The notes under the pieces were generated by a model. It had not been told where the DNA came from. It did no database searches and worked only from the letters and a program-made list of their open reading frames with translations. A program made the translations under genes and the position numbers. Of a stretch of DNA of 64,000 nt, positions 20,560 through 31,964 are shown in pieces. Within the stretch, counting starts at the first letter, position 1. Each line of letters starts with the position of its first letter. The stretch is from Thermothielavioides terrestris NRRL 8126 (Eukaryota; Ascomycota; Sordariomycetes; Sordariales; Chaetomiaceae): positions 4,278,001-4,342,000 of the forward strand of contig NC_016461.1 in NCBI RefSeq assembly GCF_000226115.1. Direction: 5' to 3'.

Positions 20560-22190
20560 CGGTATTAGGTATTAGCACCAAAAAACGATCTATAACCCAT
20601 TGTAAACCGATTAGGCCTTACTAGCCTCTTAAGCCTCTTTGGCTACCTCGCCCTCTTTAGTATTCTCTTTACTACTACCCTCCTCCATTTCCTTCGCTAT
20701 AGCTTCCTTCGCCTTATAGCGAGGCTAGGCGATCTCCTCTATAAGCGTCTTCTCGATTTTATATACCTTAAAGCGCGTCTAAGCGAGGTAGGAATCGTCC
20801 TAGAACATAGGCAGACCTAATCGATTAGACGACGATTAGCAATTTATTATAAACTAATTAGGAATAGATAGGGAATGACTTATACTTAGGGCGCTTTGCT
20901 ACTTTATAGCTATTACACTTGCTCTAGCTATATAGGCCAATAGCCTTATATATATCGCTATACTTAGGCTATAGCTATAATCAATTAGAAATGAGTACAA
21001 TATTAATTAGAAAACATTTACTCGACGGAGTTTAGTTTTTATAACTAGCAACTTAGGCTAACGATCGACCTTTGGAGGGGGGGCGTTTAGGTGATTCGTT
21101 GGAAGCTTAGATAGGGTCGGTATAGTAGAAGGCGACAACGGCGTCACTTCGTCGTCTTCTTTACTAGTTTCTATAAGCTTATTACCCTCCGTAGTATACT
21201 TCAAGGCGTAGTAAAACACTATATACTCGGTAATCGATTAGTAATCAATGTAATATCGTTTTAAAAGCGATAGGCTATCAATTACCTAGCGCTTTTTCCT
21301 AGTTATCAACGCTATTAGTTCCTTATCGATAGGGCTTAATTATAACGGGGGCGCTATTACGTTGTTTATAGGACTTGATATACATCTTAAGGTTAGATTC
21401 GTTGGAGAATCGCTTCTATATCGATTTATAATCAATTAGTAATCGATCCTAAAAGGCTTAGGTATTCTATACTATTATAATATATAGTCCGTTAATCGAG
21501 CCTAGAAAGCGGCAATAGAGCTTGCTAGGAGCAATCTTGATTTCGTCTTTCTATACTATAGTTAGTAATCGATTACCGACCGATTACCTAATAATTAATA
21601 ATTGATTTAAGGTATACCTCATTTAATTTGAAGGGTAGAAGGTTCTTAGGGCGTACTTCGTCGTTGCTATAGAGGTACCATTGGTATAATTCTTTCCCAA
21701 TCGATTAGCAATCTATCGACAATTGATAGAGGATCGATTGACAAGCATTTACCGTCGTTTTTATATACTATAGTAGACAATTAGCGTAATCGATTCTTAA
21801 TAGATAAGTAATTGATCTCCCTATAGGGGGCCCTAGGCTAGAAAATCCGTATAATTGATTTGCAATTGATAGGCAATTGATCTTCGTTTGGGGGGGGGGG
21901 GGTCCTATAGGGGCTAAGCGATAGAAAAAGTAGAAAAGAGGAATGGGTTTACTAGCGGTAGGAGGAAAAAATTTGAATATAGCCGAGTAGGGCTGCTTAT
22001 AGGTCTAAAAAGTAGGTCTAGAAAAATTTTTCTACAATTATAAATTTCTACCTAATTGATTACTAATCAAACGATAGGAAAGCTATTCCTAATCGATTAA
22101 CTAAAAATTTAAAATTCAACCCAATCAATTCTTAAACGATTATTGAGTATCACTATCGGGCGCTAATCAATTAGAAAGCGATCGGGGCTA
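20560..22190 (-). pseudogene. second MULE gene (unknown function), RIP-inactivated
   Basis: Minus-strand frames emerge once short introns are removed. One exon near 20.64-20.82 kb encodes a Lys/Glu-rich tail (YKIEKTLIEEIA, then KEAIAKEMEEGSSKENTKEG). Another at about 21.02-21.23 kb encodes EYIVFYYALKYTTEGNK and a Pro-rich stretch. An intron-like segment with good signals lies at 20975-21021 (minus strand, donor GTAAAT, end TAG), and others share the AATCGATTA-type core. The protein looks hydrophilic and charged. I recognise no domain, and both its start and full exon structure are uncertain. Confidence 0.45.
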
Positions 22191-22229
22191 TCGCGGTTGC
22201 TGAAAATTTTGCTAGTGGGGTGGGTCAGG

Positions 22230-22291
22230 TCTGCCCACCCCTGCTGGTCAGGTCAACAGGGGGGGGGTCCGGTCCGGCCACCCACTTCCTC
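22230..22291 (-). repeat. right terminal inverted repeat of the MULE
   Basis: Complement of the left end: GAGGAAGTGG, then nine C, TGTTGACCTGACC and GCAGGGGTGG. It is followed by the 9-bp duplication at 22292-22300. Confidence 0.75.
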
Positions 22292-22300
22292 GGTGCAAGT

Positions 22301-22782
22301 GGGTCTGCAGAATCGAGGTTGGCGTTCAGTGGCGGCAATGTCGGGTAAGGTACCTTAAGGTACCTTGCGCAGTTGCCCCGGCAACACCACCTTCTGCTGA
22401 GGCTAAACAAACCGCCGGAAAGAACCCCCCACCATCCACCAGCTGAAGGCAGGCGCATCCGATCCACTTCGTTGAGCTCCACGATAACGTTGACGCACTT
22501 TCTGACCTGCCATTAACGTTAACGTCGTTCGTCGTTGATTGCTGTTTTCGCAGTTTCCGATTGAGCGCAGCCGGCGACGCGATTGTCGCCCACAACCGCA
22601 TTCCTTCTTTCCTCTTCCCCCTACATTACAGCCCCGCCGCGACAATCGCAATCTAAATTTCTTGTTGCCCGCATACCAGCGCAGCCAGCCTGCAACGTGC
22701 GCCCGAGCTGAGCGCGCGTGTCTCAAAGGCACACAAGCCGGGCCCGTCACAACAGCAGCCACTGCTTGTTTCCACTGCCACA
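22301..22782. other. promoter region of chitin synthase
   Basis: GC-balanced non-repetitive DNA between the MULE target site and the chitin synthase ATG. C/T-rich patches occur in the last 200 bp. No other gene is supported. Confidence 0.5.
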
Positions 22783-25700
22783 ATGGACGGCCGACCCTCG
22801 CCCTCGCGCGCGCCGCACGAGTACACGCTGCCTCCCTACGGCGACCCAGACGACCCGACCCCGACTGGCACGCCCGGACACGGTGCTGCCGTGCGCCTGT
22901 TGACGTCGATGGAAGAGCCCTTTGACCCGCGGTCGTATGTCTCACAGCACGTTTCTATCCCTCCCCCTCTTCCCTTCCAGCCCCTCCCACCCCTCCAGCA
23001 AGTACACTTGCCTCGCCAGCACGCAACGCCTGAGATGCTTGATGCTCTCGGGCAGCAGCCGGCGAGAACATTGTCCAGCAGGAGTAGCGCCGCGACTTCA
23101 GCCAGTGCCCCAGCTCCCACGGGCCCGCGGCCGAAGCCGGCTTCCCAAACAGCCATGGCCGACGGCAGCACATCCAGCAGCTGCTCAACAGTGAGGCTGC
23201 AAAGGAAAAGGCCGCCGCAGACTCCTCCTGCGCCACCGACCACAATTGCGGAGAGCTTGCCCGTGATTCCAAAGGGCCCGTCCCCGAGGAAGCAGTCGCG
23301 GTTCCAGGCTCGATGCGAGTCTGGGTCTTCCACAGAAGAGCAACTCACGAAGAAGCCAACCATCAACTCACACCAGAACGAATCTAGAAGCTGGACGCGG
23401 CGGCAGTATGAGCCGTCCGTCGACTCTCGCCAGTCCATACTCGATCCGCCACACATGCCCCCGCCAGAATCTTCATTCAGCGCCTACAACCCAGCCATGG
23501 ATGGCTCGTCTCCCACGCAACCGTGGACTCCATCGCGGGGTTCGTCCGAGTTTACCCGGCCGCCTCCAGTGACCACCAGATACGAGCCGGCGGAGCTCAA
23601 CGGCAGTCCAAGACCAGGCACGCCCGCCTCGACCTACGGCGGCAGTCCGAGGCGACCGCTGCCCCCTGCGCCTTTATTCTCCCACCAGGCTCGCGGCTCG
23701 ACCAGTTCCTTTGCCGACGACGTCACTGTCAGCATTCCGCTGGCAGAGGACACCGACGACGTCTTCGCGCCCGAGTCCGATCTAGGTGGTGCGAGGCATC
23801 AGCGTGAATCGTACGCCCAGTCGCAGACAACACTGAGCGAAGACGCCACGGATGCGTCGGTCAATAATGAGAAGATGGGACGCTACGGACTGGCGCCCGA
23901 GGGGAAGCAGGAGCGCCGCGGCGTCCGCGCGCCGCAGATGAGCAAGAAGGAGGTGCAGCTGATCAATGGCGAACTGGTGCTCGAATGCAAGATCCCGACC
24001 ATCCTGTACAGCTTCCTGCCCCGCCGAGACGAGATCGAGTTCACGCACATGCGGTACACGGCCGTAACCTGCGATCCCGACGACTTCGTCGACCGGGGCT
24101 ACAAGCTGCGCCAGAACATAGGGCGGACGGCGCGCGAGACGGAGCTGTTCATCTGCATCACCATGTACAACGAGGACGAGTACGACTTTACGCGCACCAT
24201 GCACGCCGTCATGAAAAACATCAGCCACTTCTGTAGCCGCAACAGAAGCCGAACCTGGGGAGACCAGGGGTGGCAGAAGATCGTGGTCTGCATCGTGTCG
24301 GACGGGCGCGAGAAGATCCACCCGCGCACGCTCGACGCGCTGGCCGCCATGGGCGTCTACCAGCATGGCATCGCCAAGAACTACGTCAACCAGAAAGCCG
24401 TGCAGGCCCACGTGTACGAGTACACGACCCAGGTGTCGCTGGACTCGGACCTCAAGTTCAAGGGCGCCGAGAAAGGCATCGTGCCCTGCCAGATCATCTT
24501 CTGTCTCAAGGAGAAGAACCAGAAGAAGCTCAACTCGCACCGCTGGTTCTTCAACGCGTTTGGCAAGGCGCTCAACCCCAACGTGTGCATTCTGCTGGAC
24601 GTGGGCACGCGACCTGCAAATACGGCGCTGTACCATCTGTGGAAGGCGTTCGACACCGACTCGAACGTGGCCGGCGCGTGCGGAGAGATCAAAGCGATGA
24701 AGGGCCGTTGGGGTAAAAACTTACTGAACCCTCTCGTCGCATCTCAAAACTATGAATATAAGCTGTCCAACATCCTCGACAAGCCGCTCGAGAGTGTGTT
24801 CGGATACATCACGGTGCTGCCCGGCGCCCTCAGCGCGTACCGCTACCACGCGCTACAGAACGACGAGACCGGCCACGGGCCGCTCAGCCAGTACTTCAAG
24901 GGCGAAACCCTGCACGGACAGCACGCGGATGTGTTTACTGCCAACATGTACCTCGCTGAGGATCGCATCCTCTGCTGGGAGCTGGTGGCCAAGCGCGGCG
25001 ATAGATGGGTGCTGAAGTATGTGAAGGGATGCACAGGCGAGACCGATGTGCCCGGTAAGTTGCATGATGCACCCCCTAGCGTTATAGGTCACGCCTTTCC
25101 TTTCCATTCTTTTTTTCATTTTTTTTTTTCATTTTTTTTCCCTTTTTTCTTTTTTTCTTTTTTTTCTTTTTTTCTTTTTTTTCTTTTTTTCTTTTTTTCT
25201 TTTTTTCTTTTTCTTTTTTTTCTTTTTTTCTTTTTCCCTTTTTTTTCTTTTTTTTCTTTTTCTTTTTTTTTTTTCTCCAGCTGACAAGATTTTTTGCAGA
25301 CACCGTGCCCGAGTTCGTCTCACAGCGTCGCCGCTGGCTCAACGGCGCCTTCTTCGCTGCCGTGTATTCGCTTGTCCACTTCAGGCAGATCTGGCAGACG
25401 GACCACACTCTCGCCCGTAAGATCTTGCTGCACATCGAATTCGTGTACCAGTTCATCCAGCTGCTGTTCACCTACTTCTCGCTCGCCAACTTCTACCTGA
25501 CCTTCTACTTCATCGCTGGCGGCCTGGCCGACCCCCAAGTGGATCCCTTCGGCGGCCGCGCGGGTCTGTACATCTTCACGATCCTGCGCTACGTCTGCGT
25601 GCTCCTCATCTCGACCCAGTTCGTCCTCTCCCTCGGCAACCGACCGCAGGGCGCCAAGAAGATGTACCTGGCGTCCATGATCATCTACGCCGTCATCATG

Positions 25701-26468
25701 GCCTACACGTCGTTTGCCTGCATCTACATCGTGGTGCGGCAGTTCACGCACAAGGACGACCCGGACCTCAACCTGGGCAACAACGTCTTCACAAACCTGG
25801 TGGTCTCCACGGTGTCGACGATCGGGCTGTACTTCTTGATGTCGTTCCTGTACCTCGACCCGTGGCACATGTTCACGTCCTTCATCCAGTACTACATCCT
25901 GCTGCCGAGCTACATCTGCACGCTGCAGATCTACGCCTTCTGCAACACGCACGACGTGACGTGGGGTACCAAAGGCGACAACGTCATGAAGACGGACCTC
26001 GGCGGGGCCGTCGGCAAGGGCAGCACGGTCGAGCTCGAGATGCCGTCGGAGCAGCTCGACATCGACTCGGGCTACGACGAGGCGCTGCGCAACCTGCGCG
26101 ACCGTGTCGAGGTGCCGCCCCCCGCCGTGTCAGAGGATCAGCTGCAGCAGGACTACTACAAGAGCGTGCGCACCTACATGGTGGTCACCTGGCTCATCGC
26201 CAACGCGACGCTCGCCATGGCCGTCAGCGAGGCCTACGGCGGCAGCTCCATCGGCAACAACTTCTACCTGCGCTTCATCCTCTGGTCCGTCGCCGGCCTC
26301 GCCGGCTTCCGCGCCCTCGGCAGCACCGCCTACGCCGTCATCGCCCTCGTCAACACCGTCGTCGAGGGCCGCGTCCGCCTCACCCTCAAGATGCCCAAGT
26401 GGCTCGGCGGCTGGGGCAGCAGGATCAGCGACACCATGAGCAGCGTTGCGAGCAGCGTGAGGAGGTGA
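22783..26468 (+). CDS. chitin synthase, class I-III group, probably class III
   Basis: Exons 22783-25054 and 25300-26468 (1,146 aa). Plasma-membrane enzyme that polymerises N-acetylglucosamine from UDP-GlcNAc into cell-wall chitin. The first 380 or so residues are a disordered Pro/Ser-rich tail, long for this group. The chitin synthase core begins near [16 protein letters not shown] and contains [89 protein letters not shown] and the signature [12 protein letters not shown]. Six or seven membrane spans follow in exon 2. The segment [21 protein letters not shown] after the signature suggests class III. The intron is unusual: 245 bp with a T/C tract of about 170 bp, branch CTGAC at 25281-25285 and acceptor GCAG at 25296-25299. 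Confidence 0.9.
25104..25280 (+). repeat. long pyrimidine tract inside the chitin synthase intron
   Basis: Almost uninterrupted T with scattered C over about 175 bp, placed between the donor and the branch site. It accounts for most of the intron's length. Confidence 0.85.
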
Positions 26469-27095
26469 TTTTCTTCTTTTATGGTCGTGACGTCGCGGTT
26501 TGGTTGCGGTTCATGTTGGGTTATCTGTCGGTTTTTTATCTGGTTGGAAGATGAACGAGGGTTAGGGGTGGACGGGTATGTCGAGATGAATGGTTAGGAA
26601 TGTCACGTCTTGTATGGTAATCAACTGTGATGAAGTGCCGTCGGCTGGAAGGGAAACATCGACGAGGTTGATGATGTGGGAAATGGCGACGAGGTTGATG
26701 ATGTGGGAAACGGCGATGAGGTTGATGATGTGGGAAATTGGCGGCGGAAGTTGACGGCGTGTGATTGCTGTGTAAGTTTCTTTTCTGGCCTGAAAAGGCT
26801 GTTGATTGTCAACCAATGTAAGATAGATACCCAGGCCCGGATTTGGGCTTTCGTTTCTCATATCGCAATGAATTCGTGCGTTCGCATCCTGCCTCCTGTT
26901 CGACACTCGTGGTGCTTCCTTGCCATTACCAGTAGTCCTCTCTCGTAAACCATTATGACCGATTCTCGTCAACCATTATGACCCAAGCCACCAGACCAAG
27001 CAAGCAAACCTCCTCTCTCCAAAGCCACAAGCAGATCCCGTTCCGTTCTTCCCCCGCCGACCATCCAAAATTCAATTCCATTCAATTCAAGCTCG
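26469..27095. other. intergenic between convergent chs and MARVEL-type genes
   Basis: 3' flanks of two convergent genes. It holds a three-copy 27-bp minisatellite at 26661-26741; otherwise no coding evidence. Confidence 0.6.
26661..26741 (+). repeat. 27-bp minisatellite, three copies
   Basis: Unit GACGAGGTTGATGATGTGGG plus seven more bases, at 26661, 26688 and 26715, with one to three differences between copies. Confidence 0.9.
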
Positions 27096-27839
27096 TCAAG
27101 CGACGTAAACCCCGACCCCTCCTCCCTTCCCGCCGCGGCGCACCTGCAAGAAGCCGAACCCGACCAGGGCCAGCGCGAGCCCGAACGAGATGAACTGCAG
27201 CGCCTCGTCGGCCGTCGCGCGCTGGCAGTTGCCGCGCAGCTTGCCCGGCGCCTCGTCCTCGTGGCCGGGGGTGATCACGCCGTAGAGCGTCTGGCCGTCC
27301 ACGTCGAGCGTGCCCTCGTTCAGCAGGCCGTTCTGGAGCATGTTTTGGTAGTTGTTGCAGTTGTCGAGGTTGCGGAGGCCGACTGCCCAGGCCTGTGCAT
27401 GTAACCAAGGGAGTTTGCTTTGGTTAGTGGGGAAGGCGAAAGCGGGAAGGGAGGGTGAGGGGGGGTGGGGGGAGGGGAGTTGATGAAGGGCAAGGCACGT
27501 ACGATACCGCCGGCGAGGAACAGCAGCGCGGCGAGGCCGTCCAGCGCGAGCGGCACCACCTCGGGGATGAAGGACGCCAGCAGCGACGCGACGCCCACCA
27601 GGCCGACCATCATGCCGAAGCCGCCCGTGAAGGTAGCGTAGCGCGTGGTGACGGGCGAGTCGCCGACAACCTGGTTCGCGATCAGGGACGCGGCGATACC
27701 CAGAATTGTGGCGCCGATGAGGATCTAATGATGAAAAGGGGGTGAGGTGGTTAGTTTGGGGCTGGCTGGAGAGGGGGTCCTGCAGTTGTATTTGATTTAC
27801 CTGGAGAGCCCGCAGGCCCAGGCCGACGGCGCGGTTCAT
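27096..27839 (-). CDS. MARVEL-like four-span membrane protein (Nce102-like)
   Basis: Exons on the minus strand: 27839-27801, 27724-27503 and 27392-27096 (185 aa). The introns have GTAAAT/GTACGT donors, CTAAC branches and TAG/CAG acceptors; all junctions are in phase 0. The protein begins MNRAVGLGLRALQ and has hydrophobic spans at about residues 14-32, 45-62 and 66-84, a cysteine-containing loop (NLDNCNNYQNMLQNG ... GNCQRATADEAL) and a last span FISFGLALALVGFGFL. This layout fits MARVEL-domain proteins of the fungal Nce102 group, which organise plasma-membrane eisosome domains. The family call is by topology and general resemblance, so an unrelated four-span family remains possible. Confidence 0.65.
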   Translation of the reverse strand: MNRAVGLGLRALQVNQIQLQDPLSSQPQTNHLTPFSSLDPHRRHNSGYRRVPDREPGCRRLARHHALRYLHGRLRHDGRPGGRRVAAGVLHPRGGAARAGRPRRAAVPRRRYRTCLALHQLPSPHPPSPSLPAFAFPTNQSKLPWLHAQAWAVGLRNLDNCNNYQNMLQNGLLNEGTLDVDGQTLYGVITPGHEDEAPGKLRGNCQRATADEALQFISFGLALALVGFGFLQVRRGGKGGGVGVYVA

Positions 27840-30683
27840 CGTGATATTAAGTCGGACACAAGAAGGGTAGTTGGGGCCAGAAGCAGTCGGATGCCACAGG
27901 ATATGGGTTCCAGGGGACAAAAGCCAGGTGTCTGTGGACTCGCGAAATATTGCGGTCGTGGTTTCTCTCCCGGTCGGCTTACGCCTGCTTTTGTCTCAGC
28001 CAGGCTCTCAAGAACGGGACCTTCCATCTTTTTGCGCCATGGGAGGCGGCTACTCTGACGCTTATTATACCTCGTCCGAAGCACAAGGACCTCGCATTTG
28101 AGCAAGGTGGTATCAGGCAGCTGCCTTGTCCCAGCCGCTCTCCGGGAGAGCTCAATCCTGCAGGTGCTGTCCAATGGGATCCAGGAACCCGCAATCCAAA
28201 CGCCATCCTTCCCTTCCCCCTGTGGCCCTGGTCTGACCACCGGCTGGCCCGAAAGTTAAAGTTCATCCCGGCGGACAACAGCCAGATGGCAGCATGAATA
28301 CAGATCCGAGCGCGGCAAACGCTCCCCTACGTATTGTTGTGTACGTACAGTGTATGGAGTACCGTGTCGATCTCAGCCCCAGGGCGTGCTAAGGTCGCCT
28401 TCGCCCCCTGTTTGTTTGTGGCCAGGTCAAACTTTCTGTCAAACGCCTGACAGAGTAGGATGTGGCGACAGGGACGGGGCTATGACTGAGTTAACATGAC
28501 GGAGTACGGAGCCTAAATGGATGTTTTATTACGTTCATTTCCACGACCAATGCTTGGCATCAGGCTTTTGAAGCTCTTTTTCACGTCTGTCTCGGCCAGC
28601 GCAACAAACCTCTGATACGGACTAAGTTACACTGCCAACACCACAAAAAGCTGGGCATCAACGCTTTTCACTAAACACTTGAACAGATCCAAATAGTCTG
28701 CACAGAAAGAAAGAACCGAAAAAGAAAGGGAAAAGAACAGAAAAGAAGAAAAAAGAAGAAGAAAAAGAAAAAAGAAAAAAGAAAAAAAAAGAAGAAAAAG
28801 GACAACTTAAAGAAGCAAATAATCGAAAACTTAAAAAAAAAAAATCAATGATTTTGTCACTGGAAAGCAAGGCCAATTGGCCCGCGGGCGCACTTGAAGA
28901 ACCAGATGGTAACCAATAAGGTCAATGTTTATGAGAGCTAGGCTTAAGCTTATCAGGCACTTGTCCAGAGGTGGCCAACAACGGAGGCAAGCTCACTTAC
29001 TGCGTCTGGCTGATTCTCGAAAGGCACCTTCACACTCTACAACTGGAGGTCACAGGTGAGGATAACATCAGTAACTGTGTTATCTAGCAGTCGCAGCTGC
29101 AAGAAATCGACGCAGTTGCAAAGACCCTCCAAGTCCTTGAGCCACTTAGTACTCTTTTTAAGGAGTCGCATTCGCATTATTTTGAGTGAGGCACCAAACG
29201 TTAACCTTTCGATACTGCTTCAACTCGGAGAACCGTATATCGAGGCTCAGCCACGGCTTGTAACGCCTGTCGAGGGTACGCAAGGTTCTCGGCCGGCCTT
29301 TGCATCTGCTGGAGCCCAATACTTGATTGCCGAGAGACCGGAGGAGCTATTGAAGGGCTCTTAGCCTTGTAAATATAAACGACTTGGTGACTGACGATTT
29401 GCCATCTGTTTCCCGTTGAGCCGATTGACCGCCTGCTTCAGTAGGTAGTGATGGATGGATCGAGGTCAGAGCATCAAGTTGTGCTGCTGTGGCATTGACA
29501 ATGCCTTAGATGTTCTCTCATGGGTGGCGGAGCTGACAGTCGTCGGTTCGGTGCAACAGGGCAAGGTTTCCATTTTGGTATGCGCCGCAGCGACATGACA
29601 TAGGCATTTGGAGTCGTGATTTGGGTCTTCGTCAGGATCCAACCCACCAGGGACGGCAAGGACTCAGCTAGGAAGAGAGGCGGCCCCGTGAGTGTTGCCT
29701 CTGGTATGGAAAAAAAAAAAAAAAACCTAATTCTGGTACTCTGGGAGTTAAGGTGTCGCACAGCCAAGCACAGTGTGTGGTAGCGCCGTCACTCGGAGCC
29801 GGGAGCGCGAGGGAAAGGTGGCACCCAGCGTGACCCAGGGAAAGTGGTTGCTCTGCCACGGCAGCCGATGAAACAAGGTACAGTGCTACCTCGAGAGCAA
29901 ACTCAGACATGACGAGCCACCGTCAAAAGCTGCTAGCGGCAATACCTCGCGGCGGTGTGACTATGGATGCGATTCGAGTCAGGTCTCGGGTGTTTTGCCT
30001 GTTGATGGGTTTCAGGGGCCAAAACCAACGCAGCAACTGGGACCCAGAGGTCAACAAAGCCCGGGTGGAACGGCTTCATCCAGGAAGGACTAAGGCATAG
30101 GTATGGTCAAGTCGAACTTTAGGCTGGCAGGTGCTGAGGTCGGTCTGCCCGCAGCGCTTGGTTCCTTCCAATTCCTTCCAAACCAAGTCCCAAGGCTGCC
30201 ATGTTCCACATCATTGAGAAAACGGGAAGGCGCGACCAAGGCCGTAAAACCTGAACACTTCTGGGTTGCCACAGCCCGAATCAGGTTGGACCACAGCGTG
30301 TCACCAATTTTCCTCCGGAATTGCACGAACTCCCGTCAGAGGTTCTTCGGCTCACTTCCATCTGCTTCCTCCTGCACCTCGATCATTTCGGACTGGAAGC
30401 AGCCAGATCAGCCTCCCCCGAAACCATTCCAAACATCTCGCGTTGCCTCCGTTCGTTTACTCTCGACTGTCACTTCCTCTCAATTTCTGGCACCTGGCCG
30501 CCGATTTGAGAACGCACTCTAAGCAAAAAATCGTTTCTGCCGTCAACCGCTGCCTACCTGACTTTCTGCCTCTGCCTTCGTAAGCTCTGCCATCGCTTTC
30601 TCGCTCCCTCCTCGAGTAACAACAAGTCGCTCACCTCTCGTCAGCACCCAAATCAAAACAGGCCATCCTTCGAGTGGACAAAG
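27840..30683. other. large intergenic region, no supported gene
   Basis: About 2.8 kb. It includes the promoter side of the MARVEL-like gene, an A/G-rich low-complexity tract (about 28703-28842), CGGAGTAC-type motifs near 28354 and 28500, a short A-run near 29712, and the promoter of the GPI-protein gene with C/T-rich patches near 30.5-30.65 kb. Short frames around 29.05-29.36 kb look partly protein-like but are interrupted and match nothing I know. Confidence 0.5.
28703..28842 (+). repeat. purine-rich (A/G) low-complexity tract
   Basis: About 140 bp almost entirely A and G with irregular GAAAA and GAAGAA units. Confidence 0.85.
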
Positions 30684-31214
30684 ATGTTCGTCAACCACAT
30701 TTTCGCGGTCACGGCCACTGCCATCTACTTCGGCATCGCCAGCGCTGCCGGCAATGGCGGGGTCGGCCTTCCGAAGCATGCAGCGCTTGACGCGCGTGGC
30801 ACAGACTCGACGACGACCACCGTCACCCTTACCGTCACCCAGACAGCTGCAGCCCACAGCGAACCCTGCGAGACCGTGACGGTTACTCAGACCCCGGGCT
30901 CTGTCCTCAGCAACAGCTCCAGCAGCACCACTAGCACCACTACGACCGTCACTCCGTCCTTCACCACCGAGACCAGCACCTCGACTACCACGGCCAGTTC
31001 GACCGTGCCGTTCACCTCGTCCGTGACCACCACCGTCCCCTCTGTTCCGGGCGGCGGCACCTCGTCGACGGCCACCACCACCACCCACTCGCACACCACC
31101 TCGGCCACGCCGAGCACGACAAGCAGCGTCAACGGCGCTGGCGGCAAGAAGCCTAACCTGCTCGGCGGCCTCTTTATGGGCGGCGTGCTGGCGCTGGCCA
31201 TGGCCATTGCTTGA
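30684..31214 (+). CDS. secreted Ser/Thr-rich GPI-anchored cell-wall protein
   Basis: Single exon, 176 aa. A signal peptide is evident (MFVNHIFAVTATAIYFGIASAA). The body is very rich in Thr and Ser with TTVTLTVTQT and ETVTVTQT motifs, typical of heavily O-mannosylated wall proteins. The C-terminus has the GPI pattern: a small-residue site around VNGAGG, a short polar spacer KKPN, then a hydrophobic tail LLGGLFMGGVLALAMAIA. One potential N-glycosylation site (NSS) is present. It has no catalytic domain and probably serves a structural or adhesive wall role. Confidence 0.8.
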   Translation: MFVNHIFAVTATAIYFGIASAAGNGGVGLPKHAALDARGTDSTTTTVTLTVTQTAAAHSEPCETVTVTQTPGSVLSNSSSSTTSTTTTVTPSFTTETSTSTTTASSTVPFTSSVTTTVPSVPGGGTSSTATTTTHSHTTSATPSTTSSVNGAGGKKPNLLGGLFMGGVLALAMAIA

Positions 31215-31964
31215 AGCTCCCCGCGCTTCCTTGGCGATGCCGACCGACCCGCCACATCTAACCGCATGAATTCCGCCGGCCAATGATCTTGTGGATGGGT
31301 CACTTCAGGCTTGTCAAGGGACGAAAGAGTTCAAGAGGGCTTGGCGTGGAGGAGGTTGGAACGGGATAGTAGTAACACATCGCTGGTCAGCGGCGAGAGG
31401 GGAACTCTGCATCCGTTTCTGAGGGTAATTATTACTTGCGATGTGTTATTTGATTTTCATGCTTTACTTCGAGAGAGCTTAGTAGCCAAGACTTCGAGGG
31501 TAATTTGAGCAGGTTCAGGCCCCGAGCACGCTGTCTCGGAAGTAATTAGCTGCCATAGCACTCATTCATGGGTTGTGATCTCAATGGGTGTCTGAACGGA
31601 TAATGCACGAGCGTGGCGTGACGGTCACGGAGAGAGACGCCTGCCGTTTCCTCCCATCCAAATCCGAACAGCCAGGCGGTGGATGGGCAGTTCTTCCCAA
31701 CGGAGTCCAATAGAGGTTCCGTCTCCCGACAACTTAAGGACCGCTGCAATTTGCAGCTCTTGCTGCCATGAATGATGACGGTTATTATACAGGATATCTT
31801 TGCACGCTGTCCCCTCTGACCGACCCCTACGCAGAAACGTGAGTGAGTGCTCACTGTATTCCGTATATCACCTTCAACCTGGCTCCCCACAGCAGCCCAC
31901 TCAACCAACATCCTATTATCCATTTGAACTCTCGACCTCCACACACACACACGTACACACTCTC
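31215..31964. other. intergenic, 3' flanks of GPI-protein and AP-1 beta genes
   Basis: Convergent 3' flanks. Includes a short CA-rich microsatellite near 31940-31960. No gene supported. Confidence 0.55.

Larger units (their letters stand above)
16015..22291 (+). mobile_element. RIP-degraded Mutator-like DNA transposon (MULE), 6.28 kb
   Basis: Flanked by a 9-bp direct duplication GGTGCAAGT (16006-16014 and 22292-22300), the usual target-site size for MULEs. The ends are inverted: GAGG start and CCTC end, then a run of nine or ten C with TGTTGACCTGACC and GCAGGGGTGG shared in opposite orientation (16039-16076 and 22233-22267). Inside, the DNA becomes strongly TpA-rich and coding frames carry many stops of the CAG-to-TAG kind, as RIP produces. 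Two gene relics are convergent: a transposase on the plus strand and an unknown gene on the minus strand, separated by very AT-rich DNA and a 90-bp tandem repeat. The two-gene convergent plan recalls maize MuDR, though homology of the second gene to mudrB is not implied. Confidence 0.8.

Noticed and set aside
29056..29364. Plus-strand frame of 102 codons in the large intergenic region
   Set aside because: Mixed protein-like pieces occur in two frames with interruptions; no splice signals or recognised motif to support a gene.
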